DNA of 64,000 bases from Halocynthiibacter styelae (GCF_016123485.1 NZ_JADCKQ010000002.1:186001-250000); one strand, 5' to 3'. Shown: positions 9,949-18,596, numbered from the stretch's first letter. Notes: generated by a model not told the origin, from the sequence alone. Program-made: numbers and translations.

Positions 9949-10282
9949 TTTGCCGCCTCGTTAAAAATTTTTGCAATTTTTTGCTTAGACTGAAGTAGCA
10001 CGAAACGCGAACATTTGCCAATTGCTAAAAATGCCCGGCCCGGCCCTGCTACCGGTAACAGGGCAAAAAACGACACAAAAACGACGCGCCGAAATCCACA
10101 GGCGACAGATTTCACGGAAACGCGATTAGCCGTTGTTTACAAGGGGGAAACGGATTTCTGAGACATGCAGAAATTGCATGAGAGACATGCAAAAATCACG
10201 CTTGTCGGAAAGAATACACAGGCATAAGTGGGGCCTTGAAGTTAACGCGCAGATCAGCGCCCCAATCTGAAGGACTTAACAG
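9949..10282. other. Divergent intergenic region between ruvC and the DUF1127 gene
   Basis: No gene is visible. The region holds promoters for ruvC (leftward) and the DUF1127 gene (rightward). A GCCCTG/CAGGGC hairpin (10043-10064) and a palindrome at 10164-10180 with a nearby direct copy are the only structures noted. The ribosome site AAGGA lies 9 bases before the DUF1127 ATG. Confidence 0.5.
10164..10190. promoter_or_regulatory. Palindrome CATGCA-N5-TGCATG with adjacent direct repeat, possible operator
   Basis: A perfect 6-bp inverted repeat (CATGCA at 10164-10169 and TGCATG at 10175-10180) is followed by a direct copy of AGACATGCA (first at 10161, second at 10183). It lies about 100 bp upstream of the DUF1127 start. 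A regulator binding site is an inference from the symmetry and position only. Confidence 0.35.
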
Positions 10283-10495
10283 ATGGCAGTAATTGATCAC
10301 ACCCGCTCCGCGGTCGTCACCCAACCCTTCGGTGGGTTCGCTGAGACCATCCGTTCCACCTATGCCCGTGTGCAGGCCTGGAACGATGTACGCGTCACAC
10401 GCAAGTCTCTGTCCGCACTGAGCGACCACGAACTGGCAGACATCGGCATTGAACGCTGCGACATCGACGTTGTTGCAAAGAAAATGTCCCGCTGA
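10283..10495 (+). CDS. DUF1127 small protein
   Basis: Small basic protein of 70 residues with the DUF1127 hallmark LSALSDHELADIGIERCDI at the C-terminal end and an arginine-rich central helix (WNDVRVTRKSL). DUF1127 proteins of this group bind RNA or modulate RNA turnover in studied relatives (CcaF1 of Rhodobacter sphaeroides); that role is family knowledge, not visible here. A hairpin with an anti-Shine-Dalgarno loop and a terminator follow directly, as in the known DUF1127-sRNA units. Stress control is therefore likely. Confidence 0.9.
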   Translation: MAVIDHTRSAVVTQPFGGFAETIRSTYARVQAWNDVRVTRKSLSALSDHELADIGIERCDIDVVAKKMSR

Positions 10496-10504
10496 ATACA
10501 GCCG

Positions 10505-10602
10505 CTACTGTAAGGCTAAGCGATCTGAACCATTCCTCCCTGGTGATACAGATCGCAAATTACAGCAACGCCCGCTCTCATCTCTGAGGCGGGCGGTTTT
10601 TT
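10505..10602 (+). ncRNA. Putative CUYCC-type (cuckoo/CcsR-like) sRNA in the DUF1127 3' region
   Basis: Just after the DUF1127 stop, GCGATCTG (10520-10527) pairs perfectly with CAGATCGC (10549-10556). Inside it ACCA/TGGT form a second stem whose loop is TTCCTCCC, which contains the anti-Shine-Dalgarno CCUCC. An intrinsic terminator follows at 10569-10602. This matches the arrangement of CcsR/cuckoo RNAs of Rhodobacteraceae, which are processed from the 3' UTR of DUF1127 mRNAs. The 5' end is a guess. Only one CUYCC hairpin is seen here. Confidence 0.6.
10569..10602 (+). terminator. Intrinsic terminator of the DUF1127/sRNA unit
   Basis: Seven-base-pair GC stem CGCCCGC/GCGGGCG with a 13-nt loop, followed at once by G and six T. 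Confidence 0.9.
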
Positions 10603-10620
10603 ATGCCAAATTGTATGTGT

Positions 10621-11013
10621 TCAGCTGTCAGAAGCAGAGGCCGACTGAATGTCTGTGTCTTCCGCCGCCCCCAGGAACAATGGCTGCATCAGTCGTGCGG
10701 CCCAGATCGTGGCAACTTCGGGCTGCATCAGAAAGGCACCGATCCGTTCAGATCCGTTCCCCTGGGCAAGGCGTGCAACCCGTTCGGCATAAGAGCCCGG
10801 GCCAAGCGCCGCCAAAGTTGCGCCTTTAAACAGAATAAACAATACTGCGATTAACAACATGAATTTCCACGGAAAACGAATACGTCTTGTCGGGCGGGCT
10901 GTAATTAACCCATCTTTTCCCAGCTTGGTTACATATCCGTCGGCCATTTTTCTGTGCCGCTTCTGAATACGACCCAGTCTTTCGTCAAATGGTTCTGCCT
11001 GGACTTCGGGCAT
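10621..11013 (-). CDS. Small single-pass membrane protein of unknown function
   Basis: The 130-residue product has a basic cytoplasmic N-terminal half (RLGRIQKRHRKMADGYV), one membrane helix (FMLLIAVLFILFKGATLAAL, about residues 50-69) and a C-terminal half with a GPGSYAERVARLAQGN motif. No named family is recognised. The ATG at 11013 is chosen because GGAG lies 7 bases upstream; an in-frame upstream extension has no ribosome site and reads poorly. It is convergent with the DUF1127/sRNA unit and follows prmA by 124 bp. Confidence 0.75.
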   Translation of the reverse strand: MPEVQAEPFDERLGRIQKRHRKMADGYVTKLGKDGLITARPTRRIRFPWKFMLLIAVLFILFKGATLAALGPGSYAERVARLAQGNGSERIGAFLMQPEVATIWAARLMQPLFLGAAEDTDIQSASASDS

Positions 11014-11137
11014 TGGATATCTCCGGTCACAAAATATACGGTCTACTGATACCTGAAAACTTGCAACTTGTGCAGTTTCTGAGGCAAATGTGTCCAAATT
11101 GTGGCAAAGACATCAACTGCATTGCCTTTTATACAAT

Positions 11138-12010
11138 TCAGGCGGATTTTTGCAGAATTAGCGTTGTCCATTCCGTAATTTCGTCGCGGGAAATGAGTTT
11201 AATTCCGTTTTCTTCATAAACGCGAATTACATCATCCGCCTGTTCATTCAGAATTCCGGAAAGAATCGCATAGCCATTCGGGGCCAGAAATTCTGCCATA
11301 TCGGGGGCCAGGCCAATCAGCGGTGCCATCAGAATATTTGCGAAAACGAGATCATAAGGCGCAGCGGCCTCAATGTCGTCATGGGCAAAACCGGCGGCTT
11401 CAAGGCAGGTCACGCGCCCTTCCAGATTATTGGCTTTGACATTGGCTTCCGCCACATCCACGGCCTGCTGATCAATATCGCTGGCGCGGACATTTTCTGG
11501 CCAGATACGGGCGGCAGCCATCGCCAGCACCGCCGTACCACAGCCAACATCAATACAGTTCTTCGCGTGGAAACCCTGTTCAACCAGCTTATCCAGCGCC
11601 TTCAGGCAACCCAGCGTCGTGCCATGGTGGCCAGTGCCAAAGGCCATGGCGGCCTCGATCAGCAGGGGTTCACAATCGGCAGGGACTTTATCGGCATCAT
11701 GCGCGCCATAAACAAAGAAACGGCCAGCTTCCACCGGGGCCAGTTCACGACGCACATGCGCCACCCAATCGGTTTCGGGCAGCTCAGACACCACAAAAGG
11801 CTTTGCGTCAAAGGCCATCCCCAGCAGAGCCAGCCCTGCTTCATCCGGTGCTTCGATGAAATAACCGCCGACTTCCCAGACGCCTGTGCCATCTTCCACT
11901 TCAAAAACGCCCACGCCGTAGGGTTCAGGCACCAGACGTTCCAGCGCTTCGCCCAGGGCTTCGGCTTTGGTTTTGTCGGTCAGGGTGGTGAAGGCGGTAA
12001 AGGTTGGCAT
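11138..12010 (-). CDS. prmA: Ribosomal protein L11 methyltransferase
   Basis: SAM-dependent enzyme that trimethylates ribosomal protein L11. The C-terminal Rossmann domain shows motif I NCIDVGCGTAVLAMAA and the PrmA motif FGTGHHGTTLGCL, with the NPPY-like post-motif replaced by FANILMAPL, typical of PrmA. 290 residues is normal. It starts 11 bp downstream of the MFS transporter stop, so the two are probably co-transcribed. Confidence 0.95.
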   Translation of the reverse strand: MPTFTAFTTLTDKTKAEALGEALERLVPEPYGVGVFEVEDGTGVWEVGGYFIEAPDEAGLALLGMAFDAKPFVVSELPETDWVAHVRRELAPVEAGRFFVYGAHDADKVPADCEPLLIEAAMAFGTGHHGTTLGCLKALDKLVEQGFHAKNCIDVGCGTAVLAMAAARIWPENVRASDIDQQAVDVAEANVKANNLEGRVTCLEAAGFAHDDIEAAAPYDLVFANILMAPLIGLAPDMAEFLAPNGYAILSGILNEQADDVIRVYEENGIKLISRDEITEWTTLILQKSA

Positions 12011-12021
12011 GGTTACGTCCG

Positions 12022-13251
12022 TTATTCAGCTGGCTGCGCGCGACGTGCGGCAAAGATGGTTTCATGGCCCGGTGACGGGTGGCGCGGGATCAGCATTGCA
12101 AGTGCAAAGCTGCCGCAGGCGATGGTTGCCGCGAACATAAACACAGCCGCTGGCGACACAACCCACAAAAGCCCCAGAAGCACCGGCAGGAAAACCGCCG
12201 AGATATGGTTGATGGTAAAGGCCACAGCCGCCGTTGGCGCGATATCACCCGGATCTGCGATCTTCTGGAAATAGGTTTTCAGAGCCAGGGCCAGCGCAAA
12301 GAAGATATGGTCAATCACATATAACGTGGATGCAATGATCCAGCCCCAGTGGAAAAAGTAGATCCCGCCATAAAGGGTAAAGACAATGATCAGGCCTGCA
12401 TATTCAAACAACAGCGCCCGGCGTTCACCCCATTTCGCAACCAGCTGCCCCATGAGCGGTGCAAAGACCATATTGGCGCCAAGGTTGATCAGGTACAGTG
12501 CGGTGATCTCATGCACTTTGAAGCCAAAGAGTTCGACCATCATAAAACCTGCGAACACAACAAAGATCTGACGGCGCGCGCCTGCAAAGAACTGCAACGC
12601 GTAATACAACCAATACCGTTTGCGCAGGATCAGTTGTTTTTTCTGCGGATGCGGGGCTTCGAACTGCGGATAAGCGAAGAAACAGAACGCCGCGACAAGG
12701 GCCGTGAAACCACCAGAGATCAGGTAAACGAAGTTATAAGAGAGATCGAAACTTTTCCAGGTCATCACGATCAGAACATAGGCCAGGGCGGTGGCCGCAG
12801 ACCCGGCAGCGGTGATCAGCCCCAGCATCTGCGGGGCGCGTTCTTTCGGCAACCATTGCAGCTGCAGCGATTGATTGACTGTTTCGTAATAATGAAAGCC
12901 GATCGAACTGAGCATGGTGATCGTCAGAATGCCACCCAGGCTTGGGAACCAGGCCGTCACCGCCGTGGCTGCGCCCAGCATGGCGAGCGAGACAATCCCC
13001 AGCACCTGTTCGCGCATAAACATCAGGATCGCGATCACGCCAATCGCCAGAAACCCCGGAATTTCGCGCACGGAATGCAAAAGGCCAATGTCTTTTCCGG
13101 TGAAATCCGCAGCTTCAATCACGAAGTTATTGAGCAGTGCAGACCAGGTGGAAAAAGCCACCGGCATGGCAGCCGCCATAAGAAACAGCAGCGTGATCGG
13201 GCGGCGCCAGAAAGGGAGCGAGCGGGCATCAGAGAGGGCTATGGTTTTCAT
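12022..13251 (-). CDS. MFS transporter, substrate unknown
   Basis: A 409-residue integral membrane protein with about 12 predicted helices in two halves split by a charged cytoplasmic loop (FEAPHPQKKQLILRKRYWLYY, about residues 205-225). The pattern is that of the major facilitator superfamily, but no sub-family signature lets me name the substrate. The segment SSIGFHYYETVNQSLQLQWL and the ITALYLINLGANMVFAPLMG helix are distinctive. It lies upstream of prmA in the same direction. The 440-bp region upstream should hold its promoter. Confidence 0.8.
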   Translation of the reverse strand: MKTIALSDARSLPFWRRPITLLFLMAAAMPVAFSTWSALLNNFVIEAADFTGKDIGLLHSVREIPGFLAIGVIAILMFMREQVLGIVSLAMLGAATAVTAWFPSLGGILTITMLSSIGFHYYETVNQSLQLQWLPKERAPQMLGLITAAGSAATALAYVLIVMTWKSFDLSYNFVYLISGGFTALVAAFCFFAYPQFEAPHPQKKQLILRKRYWLYYALQFFAGARRQIFVVFAGFMMVELFGFKVHEITALYLINLGANMVFAPLMGQLVAKWGERRALLFEYAGLIIVFTLYGGIYFFHWGWIIASTLYVIDHIFFALALALKTYFQKIADPGDIAPTAAVAFTINHISAVFLPVLLGLLWVVSPAAVFMFAATIACGSFALAMLIPRHPSPGHETIFAARRAQPAE

Positions 13252-13689
13252 CCCTTCGCCTTACGCCCGTTTTCCGCCTGCGAAAAGGGGAAGACCGCCT
13301 GTATTTGCGTGAAAGAGATGTGCAGATTTGCGAAGAACCAGCAGAAAGACCCGGTACAGATGTGATCTGCCCGGTGGTTGCTGTCTGTATCGGTATGGAA
13401 GTTGTGCCGGTTATAAAGAGGCGGCGCCGCCCATACGGAGAATGAGACCGGGCTGGTTAAACCCGGTGAGGAAGCTTATTTCGCCCGGTATTTTGTCGGG
13501 CCTCGTTCCGTTTGAGGTTCCCGGATTGATGGTCCGGTGTGCGATCGATCAGGCATAAGATTGCAGTACGAATCTTAAAATCCGCCAGGCAAAGCGCGCG
13601 GTGGTCATGTTTCCCGGACTTGTGTGTTTAACAAACTGTGAATACCAATAGTAGACGGCCCGTTTTGGCCGCGTTTGAGTGAGCATTTC
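13252..13689. other. Divergent intergenic region with tandem hairpins
   Basis: No convincing gene. Two hairpins stand in tandem: ACCGGG/CCCGGT (13447-13467) and GCCCG/CGGGC (13483-13501), each with a 9-nt loop. Neither is followed by a T run, so they do not look like simple terminators. A structured leader of the lipid operon or a small RNA is possible. Confidence 0.4.
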
Positions 13690-14337
13690 ATGTTTGATTA
13701 CAAAAAACACCTTCTCGCCCCCCTTGCCGGTTCTGCAATCACGCTTTTTGCCCGTCTGGTCACCGCTGTGCGTGGTGTCTGGGACGGCTGTGAACCTGTC
13801 GCCCGGCAAAGGGTCTATTTTGCGAACCATGGGTCCAACGGCGATTTTGTCCTGGTCTGGACAGTCCTGCCCCCCGCCCTGCGCGCGCAAACCCGCCCGG
13901 TTGCGGGATCGGATTACTGGCTGAACACGCCACTGAAAGCCTTTGTCGGGCGCGATGTCTTTCGCGCGGTTCTGATTGACCGAAACCCCGAAACCCGCAC
14001 GCTTGATCCCGTCGGGCAAATGGCAGAGGCGCTTGAACAGGGTGACAGTCTGATCCTTTTCCCGGAAGGCACCCGTAATACCGGCGATGATCTGTTGTTG
14101 CCGTTTAAACCGGGCCTCTTTCATCTGGCGCAAAAATGCCCTGATGTGGATCTGGTGCCGACCTGGATTGATAACCTGACATCTGTGATGCCCAAGGGCG
14201 AGGTGATCCCGGTGCCGCTATTATGTTCCGTCACCTTTGGCGAACCCCTGCGCATTCGTGAGGGTGAAGAGAAGCTTGAATTTATCACACGCGCGGAAGA
14301 CGCCTTGCGTGCCCTTGGCCAGGAGGTGCAGTCATGA
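13690..14337 (+). CDS. 1-acyl-sn-glycerol-3-phosphate acyltransferase-like protein (PlsC family)
   Basis: Membrane-associated acyltransferase that would transfer an acyl chain to a lysophospholipid or similar acceptor. The motif I His/Asp pair appears as FANHGSNGDFVLVW (HxxxxD), motif III as ILFPEGTRN, and motif IV near VPTWIDNL. Length about 215 residues. The ATG at 13690 is used; a TTG five codons upstream in frame is possible. It overlaps the next gene by 4 bp (ATGA). It starts a four-gene lipid operon distinct from general plsC, so the acceptor may be unusual. Confidence 0.88.
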   Translation: MFDYKKHLLAPLAGSAITLFARLVTAVRGVWDGCEPVARQRVYFANHGSNGDFVLVWTVLPPALRAQTRPVAGSDYWLNTPLKAFVGRDVFRAVLIDRNPETRTLDPVGQMAEALEQGDSLILFPEGTRNTGDDLLLPFKPGLFHLAQKCPDVDLVPTWIDNLTSVMPKGEVIPVPLLCSVTFGEPLRIREGEEKLEFITRAEDALRALGQEVQS

Positions 14338-15272
14338 ATACGCCCGCTGAATTTTCCACCCTGATGATCGGGGTCTTTGCCATTCTGATCACCGCCACAG
14401 TGATCGCCCGCCTGATCAAAGCCAGAACCGGCACAACGGAACTGGTTGAAAATCTGATCGCCCGGATCAACGCCTGGTGGGGGATGGTCGCCCTGCTGGC
14501 TATTGCAATGATTGCCGGCAAGACCGGCGTTGTCATCCTCTTCGCCCTGATCAGCTTCGCCGCCCTGCGTGAATTCCTGACGCTGACAACCAAACGCCGT
14601 GCCGATCACTATGCGCTGCTGGTCAGTTTCTTCATCGTCCTGCCTCTGCAATACATCCTGATCTGGACCAACTGGTACGGCATGTATTCGATCTTCATCC
14701 CGGTCTATGTCTTCCTGCTGCTGCCGATTGTGGCGGTTCTGCGCGGAGACACGGAAAACTTCCTGGTGCGCATCGCGGAAACCCAGTGGGGATTGATGAT
14801 CTGCGTCTTCGCCGCCAGCCATGTGCCCGCGCTGATCATGCTGGAGATCCCTGGATTTGAAGGCAAAAACGTCCTGCTGATCGCTTTCCTTGTGGTGACG
14901 GTGCAGATTTCAGACGTATTGCAATACGTCTGGGGGAAATTGCTGGGCAAACATAAAATCGCCCCGAAACTGTCCCCATCCAAAACCTGGGAAGGTTTCC
15001 TGGGCGGTGTGCTTTCGGCATCATTGATCGGGGCAGGACTGTGGTGGATGACACCATTTACACCGCTTCAGGCCTTTGTTCTGGCTCTGATGTGCACCCT
15101 GCTTGGCTTCTTCGGCGGGCTTGTGATGTCAGCGATCAAACGCGACAAGGGCGTGAAAGACTGGGGCCATCTGATTGCCGGTCATGGCGGGTTCGTCGAC
15201 CGGCTGGACAGTGTGGTGTTCTCTGCCCCGATTTTCTTCCATGTGGTGCGCTATTTCTGGTCTGTTGCATGA
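14334..15272 (+). CDS. CDP-diacylglycerol synthase-like phosphatidate cytidylyltransferase
   Basis: Integral membrane enzyme that makes CDP-activated lipid from CTP and phosphatidate. The C-terminal signature KLSPSKTWEGFLGGVLS and later HGGFVDRLDSVVFSAP are the CdsA signature (S-x-[LIVMF]-K-R-x4-K-D...-D) in the variant form KRDKGVKDWG...GGFVDRLDS. About eight membrane segments are visible; 312 residues. It is more like YnbB of E. coli than housekeeping CdsA in context, since it sits between an acyltransferase and a CDP-alcohol transferase. Confidence 0.88.
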   Translation: MNTPAEFSTLMIGVFAILITATVIARLIKARTGTTELVENLIARINAWWGMVALLAIAMIAGKTGVVILFALISFAALREFLTLTTKRRADHYALLVSFFIVLPLQYILIWTNWYGMYSIFIPVYVFLLLPIVAVLRGDTENFLVRIAETQWGLMICVFAASHVPALIMLEIPGFEGKNVLLIAFLVVTVQISDVLQYVWGKLLGKHKIAPKLSPSKTWEGFLGGVLSASLIGAGLWWMTPFTPLQAFVLALMCTLLGFFGGLVMSAIKRDKGVKDWGHLIAGHGGFVDRLDSVVFSAPIFFHVVRYFWSVA

Positions 15273-15628
15273 GGGCAGGACTGCAACATCCGCTGGTGCA
15301 CAGCCTTGCGGGCATGTGTCTGATGGGGGGCTGGGCGGCCTGGTCGAACAATGATTTCCCCATGCCCGCGCCCCTGATCGCGGGGCTGGCCCAGGGGGCG
15401 CTGACGGGGGTGATCACCTTCCTCATGCATCGCGTGATCAGCCGGGTGTTCGCCGCCAGCACCTGTTGGCTTTGCGCTGCGGTCGCAGGCATAGCGACCT
15501 CAGCCAGCTTCCTGATCTGCGGCCATCTGATCGCAGCAACGCCTGCCTTCTGGCAAACCATCGCCCTGCCCTTCAGTGTCGCATCAGCCTACGCGCTGAG
15601 CTTTGCTTATTCCCTGAGAAAGAGTTGA
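15269..15628 (+). CDS. Small four-helix membrane protein in the lipid operon
   Basis: A 119-residue hydrophobic protein with about four membrane segments (SLAGMCLMGGWAAW, IAGLAQGALTGVITFLMH, ASTCWLCAAVAGIATSASFLI, IALPFSVASAYALSFAY). The ATG at 15269 overlaps the cytidylyltransferase stop (ATGA) and is preferred to the longer frame that starts inside that gene. No named family recognised. Coupling to both neighbours (next gene begins 1 bp after its stop) ties it to the same lipid pathway, perhaps as a flippase or enzyme partner; that is inference. Confidence 0.75.
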   Translation: MRAGLQHPLVHSLAGMCLMGGWAAWSNNDFPMPAPLIAGLAQGALTGVITFLMHRVISRVFAASTCWLCAAVAGIATSASFLICGHLIAATPAFWQTIALPFSVASAYALSFAYSLRKS

Positions 15629-15629
15629 T

Positions 15630-16268
15630 ATGAGTGACCTCAACAACCGCCGCCCCATTGCGTCGCGCAGTGCAAAACCCATTCAGACCCTGGCCCGTCG
15701 CTTGGCGAAATCCAACGTGACCCCGAACCAGATTTCACAGGTCTCCATCGGGTTTGCCGTCTTTGCAGGCCTCATGTTCTTTCTGTCCGGCGGCGCACAA
15801 TGGGTGTTTCTGATCCTTGCGGCGCTTGGTATTCAGGGACGGTTGATGTGTAACCTGCTGGACGGGATGGTCGCGGTGGAAGGCGGCAAGGCCGAGGCTG
15901 ACGGCCCCTTCTGGAACGAAGCCCCGGATCGCTACGCGGACATCGCGGTGCTGGTCGGGCTGGGCTATGGGCTTGCGGCACCAGGTCTTGGCTGGGCGGC
16001 CGCCTGCGCAGCAGTGCTTGTGGCCTATACGCGGGAACTTGGCACAGCCCAGGGATTGGATCCTGATTTCAGCGGACCATTTGCCAAACAGCACCGGATG
16101 GCAGCCCTGACCGGCGCGGCCGTTCTGGCGATTTTCCTGCCCCAAATTGTAGGTTTCGCCACCCTGAAAATCGCTCTGCTGATCATTGCCGTCGGATCAC
16201 TTTTCACAGCGCTGAAACGTTCCTGGCGCATGATCGAAGAACTACGAAACGACCCACTGGATCTGTGA
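15630..16268 (+). CDS. CDP-alcohol phosphatidyltransferase family protein
   Basis: Would join a CDP-activated lipid to an alcohol head group in the inner membrane. The family motif is present in a diverged form: LLDGMVAVEGGKAE then NEAPDRYADIAVL, where the canonical motif is DG-x2-AR-x8-G-x3-D-x3-D. The Ala-Arg pair is replaced by Ala-Val and a Glu stands where the third Asp is usual, as in a YnbA-like subfamily. About six membrane helices; 212 residues. Final gene of the operon, convergent with priA (9-bp gap). Confidence 0.85.
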   Translation: MSDLNNRRPIASRSAKPIQTLARRLAKSNVTPNQISQVSIGFAVFAGLMFFLSGGAQWVFLILAALGIQGRLMCNLLDGMVAVEGGKAEADGPFWNEAPDRYADIAVLVGLGYGLAAPGLGWAAACAAVLVAYTRELGTAQGLDPDFSGPFAKQHRMAALTGAAVLAIFLPQIVGFATLKIALLIIAVGSLFTALKRSWRMIEELRNDPLDL

Positions 16269-16277
16269 GGCGGCGCC

Positions 16278-18479
16278 TCAGAAAAAATTCACCGGATCAA
16301 TATCAACCGCCAACCGCACTGCATTCGGCACCCGGAATTGCGCGATCCACTGGCTGATCGCGCGCTGCAAAGGCGCGGTCTTATCGGCCTTGATCAGCAT
16401 ACGCACACGATGCCGCCCGCGCACCCGCGCAATCGGGGCCGGGGCCGGGCCGAACAATTGCGCACCAATCGCTTGCAAAGGTCCGTCCCGGCGTGCCATT
16501 TCACCGGCAAATTCAAAGACCTGCTGCGCATCTTCCGCCGACAGAATGATCCCCGCAAGACGCCCGAACGGTGGCACAGCGGCTTGCTGACGTTCCGTGC
16601 ATTCGGCGCGCCAGAACCCTTCCTCATCCCCGGACAGGATCGAACGGATCACCGGATGGTCAGGCTGAAAGGTCTGAAGCAGCGCCACACCGCGACGTTC
16701 CGACCGCCCGGCACGACCAGCCACCTGGCGCATCAGCTGAAACGTGCGTTCCGCAGCCCGCAGGTCGGACCCCTGCAGGCCCAGATCTGCATCAATCACA
16801 CCTACAAGCGTGAGCAGCGGGAAGTTGTGGCCCTTAGCCACCAGTTGTGTGCCGACAATGATATCTGCCTCGCCCGCAGCGATGCTTTCAATGCGTTCTT
16901 TTAAGGCCCGAGCAGAGCCAAAAAGATCGGAGGACAGGATGGCGATCCGTGCATCGGGGAAGCGTTCCGCCACTTCTTCCGCCAGCCGTTCAACGCCCGG
17001 GCCAACCGGCGCAAGTTTGCCTTCGACTTCGCAGTTTGGGCAGGCCTCAGGCACGGGTTTGCTTTCCCCGCACTGGTGACACATCAGGCGTTTCTGAAAA
17101 CGATGTTCCACCATACGCGCGTCACAGAAATCACAGCCAATCTGTTGACCACAGGCGCGGCAAACTGTGGTGGGCGCATAGCCGCGCCGGTTGATGAACA
17201 ATAGCGACTGTTCCCCGGCCTCAAGCCGGCGATCCACCGCAGAGGCCAGCGTCGGGGAAATCCAGCGACTGGCAGGCAGTTTTTCAAGGCGCATATCAAT
17301 CGCCTTCATATCCGGCATTTCCGCTGCGCCAAATCGCGCTGTCAGGTTCACACGGTTATACTTGCCGCTTTGCGCATTGCTCCAGGTTTCAAGGGACGGC
17401 GTGGCGGACGCCAGGATAACGGAAGCAGAGCACAGGCTTGCCCGCAGAACCGCCATGTCGCGGGCGTTATACAACACGCCTTCGTCCTGTTTGTAGGACC
17501 CGTCATGTTCTTCATCGACGATGATCAGGCCCAGGTCACGGAAGGGCAGAAACAAGGCGGATCGCGCGCCAACCACAAGCTGCGCCCCGCCTTCGCCGAC
17601 CATCCGCCAGGTGCGCCTGCGTTCCGTCATGGTCACGCCGGAATGCCATTCGGCGGGACGTGCGCCAAAACGGGCCTGAACCCGGGTCAGGAATTCTGCT
17701 GTCAGGGCAATTTCAGGCAGTAAAACCAGCGCCTGACGCCCTTGACGCAGACAGGCGGCGATGGCTTCCATATAGGTTTCGGTTTTGCCTGATCCGGTCA
17801 CACCTTTCAAAAGCGTCGTATTATATGTCCCGCTGTCGACCGCCGCACAAAGCGCCCCGGATGCCTCGGCCTGTTCCGGTGACAGGGTGATGCCCCCCAG
17901 ATCAGGATCAAGCGGCGGGAATGCCACATCACGTGGCGCATCAATTTCCTGCACGACACCCTGTTTCACAAGCCCTTTGACCACAGTCGGGCCAGTATCG
18001 GCAGCCTCGGCCAGTTCTTTCAGGGTAAACCCCGCGCCGCCGTGATCTTCCAGCACCTGCATCACGCGTCTGCGAGCATCGGTCATGCGATCCGCCTCGC
18101 CGGTGCCCGGACGGTAGATTTTGCGCATGGATGGCGGATTCATCAGGCCTGGCGCGCGCGTGGCCAGGCGCAGCATTTGCGAGAGCGGCGTCAGCGTATA
18201 TTGCCCGGCACGGATCAGGAAATCGCGCATCTCTTCGCGCATGGGTGCGACATCCATCATGCGCGATGCCGCGCGGATTTTCGCCGGATCAAAACGGCCT
18301 TCCCCTGCCCCCCAGACAACCCCCAGAACCTTACGGGGGCCCAGCGGAACTTCCAGATAGGCCCCGGCGAAGCAACCGCCTTCCGGGGCTTTGTAATCAA
18401 GGAAACGGTCAATCGGTTCTGCGGTCAGAACCGAAATCAGCTGCCCTTCCTGAAAAAAGCTTTGCCCTGTCAAAGTCAT
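16278..18479 (-). CDS. priA: Primosomal replication restart helicase PriA
   Basis: 3'-5' DEAH-type helicase that reloads the replisome at stalled forks. Walker A is GVTGSGKTETYM, Walker B IIVDEEHDGSYKQ, and a Zn-binding insertion carries paired Cys (TVCRACGQQIGCDFC, LMCHQCG, EACPNC). Helicase motifs V and VI are VGTQLVAKGHNFP and RQVAGRAGR. 733 residues is normal. A divergent promoter region of 117 bp separates it from the DUF484 gene. Confidence 0.97.
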   Translation of the reverse strand: MTLTGQSFFQEGQLISVLTAEPIDRFLDYKAPEGGCFAGAYLEVPLGPRKVLGVVWGAGEGRFDPAKIRAASRMMDVAPMREEMRDFLIRAGQYTLTPLSQMLRLATRAPGLMNPPSMRKIYRPGTGEADRMTDARRRVMQVLEDHGGAGFTLKELAEAADTGPTVVKGLVKQGVVQEIDAPRDVAFPPLDPDLGGITLSPEQAEASGALCAAVDSGTYNTTLLKGVTGSGKTETYMEAIAACLRQGRQALVLLPEIALTAEFLTRVQARFGARPAEWHSGVTMTERRRTWRMVGEGGAQLVVGARSALFLPFRDLGLIIVDEEHDGSYKQDEGVLYNARDMAVLRASLCSASVILASATPSLETWSNAQSGKYNRVNLTARFGAAEMPDMKAIDMRLEKLPASRWISPTLASAVDRRLEAGEQSLLFINRRGYAPTTVCRACGQQIGCDFCDARMVEHRFQKRLMCHQCGESKPVPEACPNCEVEGKLAPVGPGVERLAEEVAERFPDARIAILSSDLFGSARALKERIESIAAGEADIIVGTQLVAKGHNFPLLTLVGVIDADLGLQGSDLRAAERTFQLMRQVAGRAGRSERRGVALLQTFQPDHPVIRSILSGDEEGFWRAECTERQQAAVPPFGRLAGIILSAEDAQQVFEFAGEMARRDGPLQAIGAQLFGPAPAPIARVRGRHRVRMLIKADKTAPLQRAISQWIAQFRVPNAVRLAVDIDPVNFF

Positions 18480-18596
18480 GCCTCTGGCTGTTTCACGGGT
18501 GTTCCCGCCTGTTGGTATTTAACAAAAACATCTGTAAATTTTGCGTTATTCTTGCTATAAACCGAAAAACACAAACAATCGAGTACAGTAACAGGT

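Noticed and set aside
8671-9993. 440-codon plus-strand frame across ruvB/A/C
   Set aside because: Antisense shadow of the ruv genes, with arginine/proline-rich composition typical of such shadows.
10043-10070. Hairpin GCCCTG/CAGGGC followed by A run considered as a terminator
   Set aside because: The A run is on the wrong side for plus-strand termination and the minus strand reads GC-rich sequence after the stem.
13328-13558. 76-codon frame in the MFS/PlsC gap
   Set aside because: Composition (Arg/Pro/Cys-rich) and overlap with the hairpins argue against coding.
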